Shown here: positions 14,958 to 24,629 of the stretch, piece by piece | How the letters are laid out: each line of letters starts with the position of its first letter | Numbering within the stretch: position 1 is the first letter of the stretch | Source of the DNA: JAUILA01 sp964563925 | GTDB taxonomy: Bacteria > Bacteroidota > Bacteroidia > Cytophagales > Cyclobacteriaceae | Reading direction: 5' to 3' | NCBI GenBank assembly: GCA_964563925.1 | Contig: CAZLZD010000012.1 | Coordinates: 1 to 64,000 of the forward strand | DNA length: 64,000 nt | Translations under genes and position numbers: made by a program | The notes under the pieces: model-generated | What the model was told of the DNA's origin: nothing | Database searches by the model: none | The model's input: the letters and a program-made list of their open reading frames with translations, nothing else

Positions 14958-15865
14958 CTGGTCTGATCCTTAAGTCCACAGGCTCATGGTACGAAGTACT
15001 GCATGATTCGAAACGGGAAAATGCCCGTATCAGGGGCAAGCTTCGTCTCAAGGGAATCAGAACAACAAACCCGGTAGCTGTAGGCGACCGGGTAGACCTG
15101 GTGCGGGAAGGGAATGACCTTATCATTACAGGTGTACAACCACGCGACAACTACATCATTCGAAAATCAGTCCATAAGCGGGATGAATCCCATATTCTCG
15201 CGGCCAATGTCGATCAGGCCCTCCTGATCGCTACCCTTAAATTTCCGCGTACCTCCCTGGGTTTCATCGACCGGTTCCTGGTCACTGCCGAGTCATTCCG
15301 GATTCCGCAGGTTATCGTGTTCAACAAGCAGGACCTGCTGAATGAAAACCTGAAGCAGAAACAATCAGCACTGATCAAACTGTATGAAGGCATTGGTGTG
15401 CATTGCATTACCTCCTCTGCCGTTGAAGACCACGGACTCGATGACTTTCGCGCTGTCCTGAAAGACAAGACCACCCTGATAGCCGGTCATTCAGGCGTGG
15501 GTAAATCAACACTCATAAACACGTTGTCCCCCGAACTAAATCGTAAAACAGGAAGTGTCTCAAAAAGCGTTGAAAAGGGAGTGCATACCACCACTTTCGC
15601 CGAGATGATCATGCTGAATTCCGGCACATTTATTATTGATACCCCGGGGATCAAGGAACTTGGCCTGTCCGATATCCCCCCGGAAGAATTATCGGATTAC
15701 TTCCCGGAAATGAGGGCCCTGAGCCAGGATTGCAAATTCAACAATTGCCTGCATCTTCATGAACCCCAATGTGCCGTTAAGGAAGCTGTGGCTGCAGGCA
15801 GGATCGCGGGGGTCCGGTATGAAAATTATCTCAGTATGCTGGAAGACCAGGATAACCGCCGCTAA
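14954..15865 (+). CDS. rsgA: Small-subunit-dependent ribosome GTPase A
   Basis: 303 residues with the three RsgA parts: N-terminal OB fold (about 1-70), circularly permuted GTPase in the order G4 (FNKQDLL, about 117), G1 (GHSGVGKS, about 178) and G3 (DTPG, about 232), and a C-terminal zinc finger with Cys, Cys, His and Cys in CKFNNCLHLHEPQC. It tests maturing 30S subunits. It starts inside the waaA stop (ATGA) and its stop codon shares bases with that of comM on the other strand. Confidence 0.95.
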   Translation: MTGLILKSTGSWYEVLHDSKRENARIRGKLRLKGIRTTNPVAVGDRVDLVREGNDLIITGVQPRDNYIIRKSVHKRDESHILAANVDQALLIATLKFPRTSLGFIDRFLVTAESFRIPQVIVFNKQDLLNENLKQKQSALIKLYEGIGVHCITSSAVEDHGLDDFRAVLKDKTTLIAGHSGVGKSTLINTLSPELNRKTGSVSKSVEKGVHTTTFAEMIMLNSGTFIIDTPGIKELGLSDIPPEELSDYFPEMRALSQDCKFNNCLHLHEPQCAVKEAVAAGRIAGVRYENYLSMLEDQDNRR

Positions 15866-17400
15866 CCGGCCCATCCGTCGCGGTCGAGGCTTCGGTACTG
15901 GATCGCTTCAGCCAGGTGCTCAATACGAATGTCGTCCGAATCAGCAAGATCAGCAATGGTCCGGCTTACCTTCAGAATACGGTCATACGCCCTTGCGGAT
16001 AATCCAAGTCGCTCCATGGCTTTCTTCAGCAAAGCGCGCCCGGCGGCATCAATTTCACAAACTTCCTTGACCCGGGAAGAGGACATCATCGCATTGCAAT
16101 GCACATCCCCGTTTGTACCAAAACGTGAGGTTTGACGCTCCCTTGCCTTTATCACCCGTTCCCGGATCTCTTCACTGGATTCAGATTTACGCTCTGCCGT
16201 CATTTCATCGAAGGATACGGGCGTCACCTCCACATGCAGATCGATCCTGTCCAGTAAAGGACCGCTTATCCTGGACAGATAACGGTGCACCAGTCCGGGC
16301 CCGCATACACACTCCTTTTCCGGGTGATTGTAAAATCCGCAGGGACACGGGTTCATGCTGGCGATCAGCATAAAATTTGCCGGGTAATCCACGGTCGTTC
16401 GTGCCCTGGAGATGGTCACCCGGCGCGCTTCGATCGGCTGACGCATGACCTCAAGCACCGACCGGCGGAATTCCGGCAGTTCGTCCAGGAACAACACCCC
16501 GTTGTGGGCCAGTGATATCTCACCCGGCTGCGGATTGCTCCCTCCCCCGGCCATGGCTGCATCACTCACCGAATGATGCGGACTCCGGTAGGGCCTCACC
16601 GCCATTAGTGACGCATCTGTTCCCAGTTTCCCTGCCACCGAATGTATCTTTGTCGTTTCCAGGGCTTCGTTCAGTGTAAGCGGTGGTAGAATGGTAGGCA
16701 AACGTTTGGCAAGCATGGTCTTGCCGGCTCCGGGCGGACCGATCATGATTACATGATGTCCGCCTGCCGCAGCTATCTCCAGGGCCCTCTTAATATTCTC
16801 CTGGCCCTGTACATCCGAAAAATCCACCGAATACCCATTCAGGTTATGCATAAAAACATCCCGTGTATCAACCCTGACCGGGGCAATCTCCTTCTTCCCT
16901 TTCAGGTATAGCACAGACTCTTCCAGCGTCTCTACCCCAATCACGTCCAGTTGGTTCACAATCGCAGCCTCCCGGGCATTCTCCACCGGCAGGATCAGGG
17001 AACTGAAGCCATGCTTTCTGGCGGCTATCGCCATTGGCAGCACACCACGGATCGGCCGAAGCCGTCCGTCAAGGGCCAGCTCTCCCATTATCATGTGTTC
17101 TTCCAGGTTCTGCAAATGTTCCTGGCCGCTGGCCTGCAGAATCGTCAGGGCCATTGGAAGGTCATAGGCACATCCCTCCTTCCTGACATCGGCCGGGGCA
17201 AGGTTAACCACCACCCGGTTGCGGGGCATGCCATATCCCAGCGCCTTTACCGCTGCCGTGACCCGATGCTCACTTTCCTTTACAGCAGATCCGGCAAGAC
17301 CGCTGATATGAAAATTCTTGCCGCTTTCCACACTTAGTTCGATGGTAATGATCCGGGCATCCACGCCGTTAACGGCTGCCCCGTAGGTTTTGGAGAGCAT
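15862..17400 (-). CDS. comM: YifB/ComM family Mg-chelatase-like AAA+ ATPase
   Basis: 512 residues: an N-terminal Lon-protease-like fold (about 1-160), the AAA+ core with Walker A GPPGAGKTMLAKRL (near 217) and Walker B GVLFLDELPEF, a zinc-ribbon-like insert with CPCGFYNHPEKECVCG, and a C-terminal helical Mg-chelatase domain (GLSARAYDRILKVSRTIADL). ComM in naturally competent bacteria is a helicase for branch migration of incoming DNA; whether this organism is competent is unknown. The C-terminal stop overlaps that of rsgA. Confidence 0.93.
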   Translation of the reverse strand: MLSKTYGAAVNGVDARIITIELSVESGKNFHISGLAGSAVKESEHRVTAAVKALGYGMPRNRVVVNLAPADVRKEGCAYDLPMALTILQASGQEHLQNLEEHMIMGELALDGRLRPIRGVLPMAIAARKHGFSSLILPVENAREAAIVNQLDVIGVETLEESVLYLKGKKEIAPVRVDTRDVFMHNLNGYSVDFSDVQGQENIKRALEIAAAGGHHVIMIGPPGAGKTMLAKRLPTILPPLTLNEALETTKIHSVAGKLGTDASLMAVRPYRSPHHSVSDAAMAGGGSNPQPGEISLAHNGVLFLDELPEFRRSVLEVMRQPIEARRVTISRARTTVDYPANFMLIASMNPCPCGFYNHPEKECVCGPGLVHRYLSRISGPLLDRIDLHVEVTPVSFDEMTAERKSESSEEIRERVIKARERQTSRFGTNGDVHCNAMMSSSRVKEVCEIDAAGRALLKKAMERLGLSARAYDRILKVSRTIADLADSDDIRIEHLAEAIQYRSLDRDGWAG

Positions 17401-17471
17401 AAAAAAAGTATCTGCTGAATGATCCTCCGAAGATGCCGGATATCCCGGACAGCGTCAAGAAAATGGGTGGG

Positions 17472-18692
17472 TTATTCGTGCCTGATAGCTTCGACCGGGT
17501 CAAGTCGTGAGGCCTTCAGTGCAGGATAGGTTCCGAAAACGACGCCGATCAGGACCGCCAGGACCGCCACCACGGCGAGCGTATTCCAGGTAAAAGCCAC
17601 CCGGAACGGAGCTTCGGTCAGCGCCCGTACGACCGGCACAATTCCCAGCGTAAGCAGCATTCCGCTCACCATCCCAAGGAAACTTCCCAATCCGGAAATG
17701 GTCACCGCCTCCGACAAAAACTGCATGAGGATTTCCTTTCTTTTTGCACCCACGGCCTTTCGGATACCTATCTCACGGATTCGCTCCGTTACTGAAATGA
17801 TCATCACATTCATAATTCCGATACCGCCTACCACTACGGAGACACCTACGATCATACTCATTATAATCCGAAACAACAGAAATCCCCGGTTCACCTGCTC
17901 TACGCGGAATGCGTTGGTTACGACCTGCATATCGTGTCCTTTGCCCAGCTCCTCGTCAAGCCAATCGTTTACCTTTGCCTCAATGACAGGTACCAGTGAT
18001 ACATCAGGGGCCCTGATCAGGTATCTGGGCGGGTTTTCATGGAGAAAGCCGGGATCCAGGCGGGAAATGGGCAGGACAATCGTGGCCGGTTCGTCGGCCC
18101 TGCGGTTTTCAACCACAGCCATGATGGAGAAATGGAGTGAATCATACCCGGCCTGTCGACCAACGATCTGCGCTGAATTCAGCGAAGGAAACAACTTCTC
18201 TGCGAATGCCTGGTTGACTACCGCCGGTGAAGGTGCCGAATGCATCGCAAGGGAGTCAGGAAGAGTTCCAGCCAGTACCTCAACCTCCTCTGAAGGTATC
18301 TGGTTCACAAATCGAACATAGCCTCCCGCCCTGAGGCTGTCTTCACCGTGCAGCCTGGCGGTCATCCCGAACATCGCCAGCCCCCTTCCAGGGATTTCTG
18401 CCCCGGACAAAAGCTTCAGAAATCCATTATAATCCAGCAGCCGCAGCGAATCTTTCCTCAGCCTCACCCCATCCACCACTTCGGTGGTAGCCGGATCAAG
18501 AGACACCGATTCCAGGGAAGTAGTACTGGATATCTGTTCCATGGCATATTCTTCCATCCCGTCAATCATGGACAGGATAATCACCAGGGCCGCCACCCCG
18601 ATGACAATACCTAAAATGGATAAAAGGGTATGAAGAAAGTTTTTGCGCACACTCAATGCGGCATCAGCAATCATTCGGAGAATTCGGCCCAT
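17472..18692 (-). CDS. FtsX/MacB-type ABC transporter permease
   Basis: 406 residues with the MacB layout: TM1 (LLSILGIVIGVAALVIIL, about 24-41), a periplasmic domain of roughly 220 residues, then three TMs in the FtsX domain, with the coupling signature TERIREIGIRKAVGAKRKEI. Such permeases use an ATPase to drive export or lipoprotein release by mechanotransmission. No ATPase is adjacent; the LolD/MacB-type ATPase at 36332-37057 is the only candidate of that type in the window. It lies 50 bases after gmhA and 71 before comM. Confidence 0.88.
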   Translation of the reverse strand: MGRILRMIADAALSVRKNFLHTLLSILGIVIGVAALVIILSMIDGMEEYAMEQISSTTSLESVSLDPATTEVVDGVRLRKDSLRLLDYNGFLKLLSGAEIPGRGLAMFGMTARLHGEDSLRAGGYVRFVNQIPSEEVEVLAGTLPDSLAMHSAPSPAVVNQAFAEKLFPSLNSAQIVGRQAGYDSLHFSIMAVVENRRADEPATIVLPISRLDPGFLHENPPRYLIRAPDVSLVPVIEAKVNDWLDEELGKGHDMQVVTNAFRVEQVNRGFLLFRIIMSMIVGVSVVVGGIGIMNVMIISVTERIREIGIRKAVGAKRKEILMQFLSEAVTISGLGSFLGMVSGMLLTLGIVPVVRALTEAPFRVAFTWNTLAVVAVLAVLIGVVFGTYPALKASRLDPVEAIRHE

Positions 18693-18742
18693 AACCTAAA
18701 GACTGCCTGAGCGGGAGAATGTTACAGGTAGTTAGGGCAAAT

Positions 18743-19330
18743 TCAGGATTCCGGAACCACCGCCCTTTCGATCAGCAGGATCAGCATATGGATCACCTTG
18801 ATATGCACTTCCTGGATGCGATCCGCGTAGCCCTGGTGAGCCACGTCGATCACCACATCGGCCATCGGTGCCAGCTTGCCACCTCCCTTACCGGTCAGGG
18901 CCACCACCTTAATCCCCTGCTTTTTCGCCTGTCTGGCTGCTTCAAGTATGTTCGGAGAATTTCCCGAAGTTGAAATAGCCAGGAGGACATCCCCTTCGCG
19001 TCCTACCGCCTCCAGATACCGTGAAAACACATAATCGAATCCAAAATCGTTGCCGGCACAGGTCATATGACTCGGATCAGCCATGGAAATGGCCGCCAGG
19101 CCGGGCCGGTTCTCGCGATACCGCCCCGTAAGCTCTTCGGCAAAATGCATCGCATCACACATAGAACCCCCGTTCCCGCAGGATAAGGCCTTGCCCCCGT
19201 CCCGGAGGGCACCGGCAAATAAACCGGCCGCAGCCTCCACCGCTGCAATCCGCTCCGGGTCGTTACGAAAGGCCTCCAGGACCCTGGCGGCTTCAGCCAG
19301 TTCCGAGGTTATGATATCCGTTGTTGTCAT
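18743..19330 (-). CDS. gmhA: Sedoheptulose-7-phosphate isomerase (SIS domain)
   Basis: 195 residues, one SIS domain. CGNGGSMCDAMHFAEELTGRY near 51-71 and ISTSGNSPNILEAA near 118-131 are the phosphosugar-binding signatures of GmhA; the family's catalytic Glu and His occur in EELTGRY and QEVHIKVIH. It converts sedoheptulose-7-phosphate to D-glycero-D-manno-heptose-7-phosphate for heptose synthesis in LPS or surface glycans. The other heptose genes are not in the window. Its start overlaps the preceding membrane-protein gene by 4 bp. Confidence 0.92.
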   Translation of the reverse strand: MTTTDIITSELAEAARVLEAFRNDPERIAAVEAAAGLFAGALRDGGKALSCGNGGSMCDAMHFAEELTGRYRENRPGLAAISMADPSHMTCAGNDFGFDYVFSRYLEAVGREGDVLLAISTSGNSPNILEAARQAKKQGIKVVALTGKGGGKLAPMADVVIDVAHQGYADRIQEVHIKVIHMLILLIERAVVPES

Positions 19331-19719
19331 GAATGGGTTGGTTTATCAGGATCCTCACCCGCATCTTCCGGTGCGGATGACGGTGTACTTTTACGGGTAC
19401 CCGGCGACTGCGCATCCTGCAGGTCATACAACCGGGCTTTGAGTGAATTCACTTCATTCTCCAGTTTCTGAACCTTCTTTTTGGAGCTTCCCGCCTGGAT
19501 ATTCACCATCACCACATTGATCAGGAACAGGATCAGTCCGAGTACAGCAAATAGGGTAATATTGGCCTCATTGAAAATAAGATTATCCCCGTTCACAAAG
19601 CCGTTGATCCAGCCATAATCCGACTCGCCAAGCCGGTTCATCATATAAATAGTGCCGCCGAGCAAAAGCACATGAAAAATAAAATAAATGAGGTAAAATA
19701 CGTATTTGGGGGTACTCAT
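19327..19719 (-). CDS. Small two-TM membrane protein with coiled coil
   Basis: 130 residues, family not recognised. Two transmembrane helices (about 6-25 and 53-74), then a helical segment with heptad character (KKKVQKLENEVNSLKARLYDL, about 80-100) and a Pro/Ser/acidic tail. It lies between the MsbA-like exporter and gmhA, overlapping gmhA by 4 bp, so an envelope role linked to LPS or glycan export is possible but unproven. Confidence 0.65.
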   Translation of the reverse strand: MSTPKYVFYLIYFIFHVLLLGGTIYMMNRLGESDYGWINGFVNGDNLIFNEANITLFAVLGLILFLINVVMVNIQAGSSKKKVQKLENEVNSLKARLYDLQDAQSPGTRKSTPSSAPEDAGEDPDKPTHS

Positions 19720-19755
19720 GGCCGATTTTCTTTGAGTCTAAACTACAAAACTTTG

Positions 19756-21582
19756 TCAAGTATTCTGCATGGAACTCAGCTTTTTGTACATCCCACCGGC
19801 CTTCAGCAATTCCTCATGCGTACCGCTCTCAACGATCTGTCCGTCCTGGATCACCACAATCCGATCGGCATGCTGAATGGTACTCAGGCGGTGGGCGATC
19901 ACCAGGGATGTCCGGTTCTTCATCAGGTTGGACAAGGCTTCCTGGACGAGCCGTTCAGATTCCGAATCCAGCGCCGAGGTAGCCTCGTCAAGGATCAGAA
20001 TGGAGGGGTTTTTCATGACCGCCCGGGCTATACTTATGCGTTGCCGCTGCCCGCCGCTCAGCTTCATCCCCCGTTCGCCGATATTGGTTTCGTACCCCTC
20101 GGGTAATTCGGAAATAAAGTCATGCGCATTGGCAATTTTCGCCGCACGCTCCACCTCCTCCAGCGAAGCATTCTCCAGGCCAAAAGCAATGTTGTTGAAT
20201 ACCGTATCATTAAACAGGATCGATTCCTGGGTGACTATTCCCAGCTGATCACGTAATGACCTGATGCTGTATGCCGGCAAAGGCTTGCCGTCCAGCAGGA
20301 TTTCCCCATCGGTGGGGTCGTAAAAACGCGGTACCAGGTCGGCCAGGGTTGATTTACCGCCGCCCGACGGACCAACCAATGCCACGGTCTTGCCTTTTTC
20401 AAGTTCCAGGTTAATATCCTTCAACACCGGTTCAGATTCATAAGCAAAACTCACGTGAGAAAATCGGATGGAATCAGTAAAAGCTTCCAGTTCCTCGGCA
20501 TCCGGCGAATCCCGGATGGCTGGCACCGCATCCACCACGCTAAATATTCGATCGGCCGAAACGATCCCTTTCTGGATTCCCGATAATCCCTGGGAGAATG
20601 TTTTGGCCGGCGATATCAGCTGGCTAAGAATGGCCAGGTAGCCCAGGAATTGCTCCGGCAACAGGCTCACATCGTTTGCCAGCACCAGGCTGCCGCCGTA
20701 ATACACGATCACCAGGACGATCGTCACACCCAGGAATTCTGACAAAGGCGACCCCAACTCCCTTTTGTAGGAATAGGAAAGATTCACCCGCCGGTAATAA
20801 TTTGTTTCCTTGTCAGCCTTGTTAAATACATAAGGCTCCGCGGTAAATGCCTTGATGATACGCATTCCCCCCAGCGTCTCATCCAGGATATTGAGAATCC
20901 GGCCAAGCGACTCCTGGCTCTGGATCGCCCGCTTTTTCAGGCGGCGGATCAGTTCGGCCATGGCCCCGCCGGCAATCGGAATGACAATCAAAGTAAACAG
21001 GGTCAGTTTGACAGATATGCTGAACAGCACAATGAAATAGACAATCACGAAAATGGGTTCGCGCAGCAGGGTTTTCGGACTGCTCAGTATGGAGGCATCC
21101 ACTTCCTGTACATCGTTGGTGACCCGCGACATCAGGTCGCCTTTGCGGTTCTCGGTGAAATATCCCAGGTGCATGGCCGTCACCTTTTCGTAAACATCAA
21201 TCCGCAGGTATTTAAGTACATCCTGCCTGATCTTGGCCATCAGCACGGAGCTAATATACCTGAAGATATTGGCGAGAAGAACCGACACAAAAACGGTGAT
21301 ACATACAAAGATGAGGGCGCCTACCGCACCGTGCTCACTGATCATCGTGTTAAAAAAGCGATCGAAAAGCCCGGTAAAGTAGTCGATGGTCAGTGAAAAC
21401 TCCTCGGGAGGGGGTGCTGCTTTTGCCTCCTCATCGCCGTAAAACAGAATCTTCAGCAAGGGTATGAGCAGGGAGATATTGGCCGCACTGAATATCGCCG
21501 AAAGCAGGACAAAGAGCCCGTAAAGCGACATCCTGCTCCCCAGGTTCTTTGCGTATCCGAATACCCTGATGAATGTTTTCAT
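19756..21582 (-). CDS. MsbA-like ABC exporter (fused permease-ATPase)
   Basis: 608 residues, a half-size exporter: six TM helices (about 1-330) with the type IV exporter loop RKGDLMSRVTNDVQEVD, then an ATPase with Walker A GPSGGGKST, Q-loop (GIVTQESILFND), signature LSGGQRQRISIARA and Walker B ILILDEATSALD with the H-loop AHRLST. All catalytic elements are intact, so a homodimer is expected. Lipid A or another lipid-linked substrate is plausible because gmhA and a Wzi-like barrel flank it, but related proteins also export peptides and drugs. Confidence 0.9.
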   Translation of the reverse strand: MKTFIRVFGYAKNLGSRMSLYGLFVLLSAIFSAANISLLIPLLKILFYGDEEAKAAPPPEEFSLTIDYFTGLFDRFFNTMISEHGAVGALIFVCITVFVSVLLANIFRYISSVLMAKIRQDVLKYLRIDVYEKVTAMHLGYFTENRKGDLMSRVTNDVQEVDASILSSPKTLLREPIFVIVYFIVLFSISVKLTLFTLIVIPIAGGAMAELIRRLKKRAIQSQESLGRILNILDETLGGMRIIKAFTAEPYVFNKADKETNYYRRVNLSYSYKRELGSPLSEFLGVTIVLVIVYYGGSLVLANDVSLLPEQFLGYLAILSQLISPAKTFSQGLSGIQKGIVSADRIFSVVDAVPAIRDSPDAEELEAFTDSIRFSHVSFAYESEPVLKDINLELEKGKTVALVGPSGGGKSTLADLVPRFYDPTDGEILLDGKPLPAYSIRSLRDQLGIVTQESILFNDTVFNNIAFGLENASLEEVERAAKIANAHDFISELPEGYETNIGERGMKLSGGQRQRISIARAVMKNPSILILDEATSALDSESERLVQEALSNLMKNRTSLVIAHRLSTIQHADRIVVIQDGQIVESGTHEELLKAGGMYKKLSSMQNT

Positions 21583-21604
21583 AACCCGGGCGCAAATCTA
21601 CGGA

Positions 21605-23290
21605 TTAAAACTCACTTACCCGTACCGGGATATTCCAGCGTATGCCGGCACTGGTGTAATTGGTCGTCGCATCAAAGGGGGCATGCTCGCTCTCCACTTT
21701 CCTGAATACATGGCTGGCATCGAGGAAAAAATTATGCTTTAGCTGGTAGCTTGCCCGCAAACTCCCGTAAACCTGCTGTGTGCTGACCCCCTGGCCGATG
21801 GAGTTACCATAATTCTGCTCCCTTTGAGTGTTGGGCAGGAGAATGTTGCCCCCCCAATCCGACCCCAGCGTATCCAGTCCGTAATCAGCATACATCAGCT
21901 TGGCTGTCAGCTGCAGCCGGGGCACCGGCTGGTAACGCGCAATGCCCACCACTTCCCGGAAATTGGCACCGCGCGGATGGGCCAGTGGCTGCCGGTAGTG
22001 GGAATAGGATCCGGAAGGCGTATCGTGGGAGTAGGCATAGGGCCTGGCCACATTACCTTCAAGCTGCAGGTCCAGGTGATCTATCCCCAGCGCATTGATC
22101 CATTCTCCCCCAACCTGTAACCCGTACTTGTTACCCCACCAGCCCTCGCCGCTGGTGAGCTCGTCAAAGACTAGTTCGTCCACCGTAAATTGTCCGTATA
22201 CCGAAAACCCGCGCGTCACCAGCCAGCGCGCATCCAGCCCGATGATCACATTGTCAGTGCTTCCGTCCTGCTGCTCGATGGCACGGTAAAATATCACCGG
22301 GTTCAAATACTTCCACTCAAATTTTGTATCCTCGGTCGGATCCGGATTGCTGTAGATCACCGCTTCAAACAAACCAAGGTTCAGCTTTCTCCCGATATTG
22401 ATCTGCACCTGGTGAAAGGCCATGAATTTATTGGGATAGCCCGAGCTGCCGGTGAGCCCGTCTGGATTGCCCTGTATCTGCGCCGTCAGCTCCCTGACCA
22501 GCATCGTGTATTTCATCTTCCAGACCTGCGCATCCACCTTCAGAAATAACGAAGACGGGGCATAATCTGACAGGATCATACTCCTGTACCCGTTCCCCAT
22601 CCGGAAACGGTCGTGGCCAAACTGGAAATTAATGTGCTCGGTGGCCTGAAAACTGATGTATCCCCGCGCGGTAAAAAAATCATACCCGTTGTCCTTAAAG
22701 CCCTTCCAGAACGCCTCACCGGGAACGGTCAGGTTCCCTGAAATATAGTCACGCACATAGCCCGGGTAAAATACCTGGTTCTCGCCGAGATAGGTGTAAA
22801 ATCCTACCTTCTTATCGATCATCCCCCTTATCTGAACGCCGCGGGTGTTTATGAAAGGCGTGTAATCGGTATCCGAACTTGTACCCGCAGACAGCTGTAA
22901 CACAGGATTAACATGAAGGTCAAACGAGGGGGTTTTGGCATGATAGAAATCGGAAGGTTTACGGTACAGAAGACCCAGGAACGGCTTGCGGCTCTCCGGC
23001 TCTGCATGTTCCGCCCACTCCCAGTTGTCATTCAGCAACCAGGTTACATTGTACTGGTCGACCCTGTCATCAAACTCACCCGATTCATATAAAGAATCTG
23101 CAAACGAGGCAATCTGCTTCCGCGTATAGGGCTTCCAGCTGCTGAAGAAATACGGATTCAACTGCCCCTGCAGAATCTCGTAGCGATCAATAATATGGTA
23201 ATAATCCTCGTTAAGCGGGGCATTCACACTCTGTGCACCCGCAATAATGGAGGTTCCGAGTAAAAAAATAAAAAACAGGATTCTCGACAT
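21605..23290 (-). CDS. Wzi/RemB-like outer-membrane beta-barrel
   Basis: 561 residues with a signal peptide (MSRILFFIFLLGTSIIAGAQ) and many amphipathic strands; motifs such as FQFGHDRFRMGNGYRS, KYLNPVIFYRA and QLEGNVARPYAYS recall the capsule-assembly Wzi family and the flavobacterial gliding protein RemB. Wzi is an outer-membrane lectin that anchors capsule. The final strand ends WNIPVRVSEF, typical of a barrel. It lies 22 bases before the MsbA-like exporter and is probably cotranscribed. Confidence 0.78.
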   Translation of the reverse strand: MSRILFFIFLLGTSIIAGAQSVNAPLNEDYYHIIDRYEILQGQLNPYFFSSWKPYTRKQIASFADSLYESGEFDDRVDQYNVTWLLNDNWEWAEHAEPESRKPFLGLLYRKPSDFYHAKTPSFDLHVNPVLQLSAGTSSDTDYTPFINTRGVQIRGMIDKKVGFYTYLGENQVFYPGYVRDYISGNLTVPGEAFWKGFKDNGYDFFTARGYISFQATEHINFQFGHDRFRMGNGYRSMILSDYAPSSLFLKVDAQVWKMKYTMLVRELTAQIQGNPDGLTGSSGYPNKFMAFHQVQINIGRKLNLGLFEAVIYSNPDPTEDTKFEWKYLNPVIFYRAIEQQDGSTDNVIIGLDARWLVTRGFSVYGQFTVDELVFDELTSGEGWWGNKYGLQVGGEWINALGIDHLDLQLEGNVARPYAYSHDTPSGSYSHYRQPLAHPRGANFREVVGIARYQPVPRLQLTAKLMYADYGLDTLGSDWGGNILLPNTQREQNYGNSIGQGVSTQQVYGSLRASYQLKHNFFLDASHVFRKVESEHAPFDATTNYTSAGIRWNIPVRVSEF

Positions 23291-23373
23291 AAGAAAAAAT
23301 TATTGCCGCAAAATAAGGTAAATTTGTGAATCTGCGTAACCTGCCCGTTGCCGCGAATATTTCATAAAAATGT

Positions 23374-23404
23374 TTGGGCAAATTCAGGGTAATGGTTAAC
23401 TTTG
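23374..23404 (+). promoter_or_regulatory. Strong Bacteroidota promoter for rpmE2
   Basis: TTG at 23374-23376, 20 bases of spacer, TAACTTTG at 23397-23404, then a leader of about 35 bases with an A-rich end before the ATG. Confidence 0.75.
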
Positions 23405-23443
23405 TGCCTCTTTTGAGGAGAATGTAAAGAAAAGGCTTACAAA

Positions 23444-23689
23444 ATGAAAAAAGACATACATCCGGAATACAGGGAAGTGGTTTTCCATGACACGTCAAGC
23501 GACTATCAGTTCATAACCCGGTCAACAATCAAGACCAGCGAGACGATCAAGTGGGAAGACGGTAATGAATATCCACTCGTTAAGATTGAAGTAAGCTCGG
23601 CCTCACATCCGTTCTACACCGGCAAGAAGCTGTTTGTGGATACAGCAGGTCGTGTGGAGAAATTCAACAGGAAATACAAGAAGAAGTAA
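23444..23689 (+). CDS. rpmE2: 50S ribosomal protein L31 type B
   Basis: 81 residues. IHPEYREVVFHDTSSDYQF and SHPFYTGKKLFVDTAGRVEKF are the L31 family signatures. The protein has no cysteine, so it is the zinc-free type B form. It bridges the two ribosomal subunits. A strong promoter stands in front and a terminator behind, so it is a single-gene unit. In some other phyla type B L31 is induced by zinc starvation; here I see no Zur-like operator and it may be the only L31. Confidence 0.96.
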   Translation: MKKDIHPEYREVVFHDTSSDYQFITRSTIKTSETIKWEDGNEYPLVKIEVSSASHPFYTGKKLFVDTAGRVEKFNRKYKKK

Positions 23690-23711
23690 TTTAACGACCC
23701 CCGTCATCAGG

Positions 23712-23746
23712 AAGTCTTCATGGACCACGGTCTGTGAAGACTTTTT
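23712..23746 (+). terminator. Rho-independent terminator after rpmE2
   Basis: AAGTCTTCA (23712-23720) pairs with TGAAGACTT (23735-23743), followed by more T. The loop contains a further weak pairing. Confidence 0.8.
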
Positions 23747-23793
23747 ATTTTCGGGCGGCCTGAGTCAGGAGTCTCTGCGTTTTCTACCAGTAT

Positions 23794-24453
23794 TCACTCC
23801 GGATTGATGACCAGCCAACCTGAGGGCTGCATGGGATAGAATGGGTCCGGTGCACCTGAAACCAGTGAATGGCTGGCACAATGTCCTCCTTCCTCCCGGG
23901 GCAGGGCCACGATACCCGATGGGTCACTGGCAGTCATGAGTCCTGCTGCCAGGTAGATTTTATTTCCTTTAAACTGATCTTTCCGGATAATGAATTCCAC
24001 ATTGCCGGCTTCTCCCATGCCCATCGTAGTGGCTACCCACCCGTTGCGCTCAAGGTATTCGTTTCGTTCCGACATTGCCGCCTTGTCCATGGCCGTGTTG
24101 CGCAGTTCCCAGGTAAACGCCCCGGAGGTTCTGAAATCGTCTCCCTCCTTGTTCAGCAACAGCCCCCCGAGTGCCGCGGAGGCATGCAGTACCTGAACGG
24201 ATTCCCCGTCAGTAGTAAGGCAGATGCTTGCCACGTGCAGACGATCTCCGGTCACCGCAATCCGCAAATATTTCTTGTCCGAGTTATCAGCAAGAAGCTG
24301 ATGCCCCGCATTTTCCGACAAAAGCAGATACGTTGTACGTTCCTTCTCGGTGACCGTCCCATCCAGTCCCGGCAGCATTTGGGCGAATGCCAGGTTCAGG
24401 GTTGTACCGGAAACAAAAAGGAGGAGCAGGGTGAGGACGGGTCGCGCGTACAT
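23794..24453 (-). CDS. Exported protein of unknown function
   Basis: 219 residues with a signal peptide (PVLTLLLLFVSGTTLNLAFAQ, cleaved about residue 25). The mature part has several beta-type segments (KKYLRIAVTGDRLHVASICLT, GAFTWELRN, NVEFIIRKDQFKGNKIYLAAGLM) and a His/Cys-containing C-terminal region (GGHCASHS). No family recognised. It is convergent with rpmE2 and divergent from the GlmU-family operon; no partner genes. Confidence 0.7.
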   Translation of the reverse strand: MYARPVLTLLLLFVSGTTLNLAFAQMLPGLDGTVTEKERTTYLLLSENAGHQLLADNSDKKYLRIAVTGDRLHVASICLTTDGESVQVLHASAALGGLLLNKEGDDFRTSGAFTWELRNTAMDKAAMSERNEYLERNGWVATTMGMGEAGNVEFIIRKDQFKGNKIYLAAGLMTASDPSGIVALPREEGGHCASHSLVSGAPDPFYPMQPSGWLVINPE

Positions 24454-24629
24454 ATTGTGTGATTACAGGTTGTATAATTCACACGAAATTATTCCGGATA
24501 TGGTTTCGGCGAGTGCTTTGCAAAGGGTTTGTAAATGGGTTAACATTGTAGGAGAACGGGGACTTTACCGGCAGCCAGCGCCCGGAGGAAACCCAAAAGA
24601 AACCGATCAGTTATCATATTTCAAAAAGG

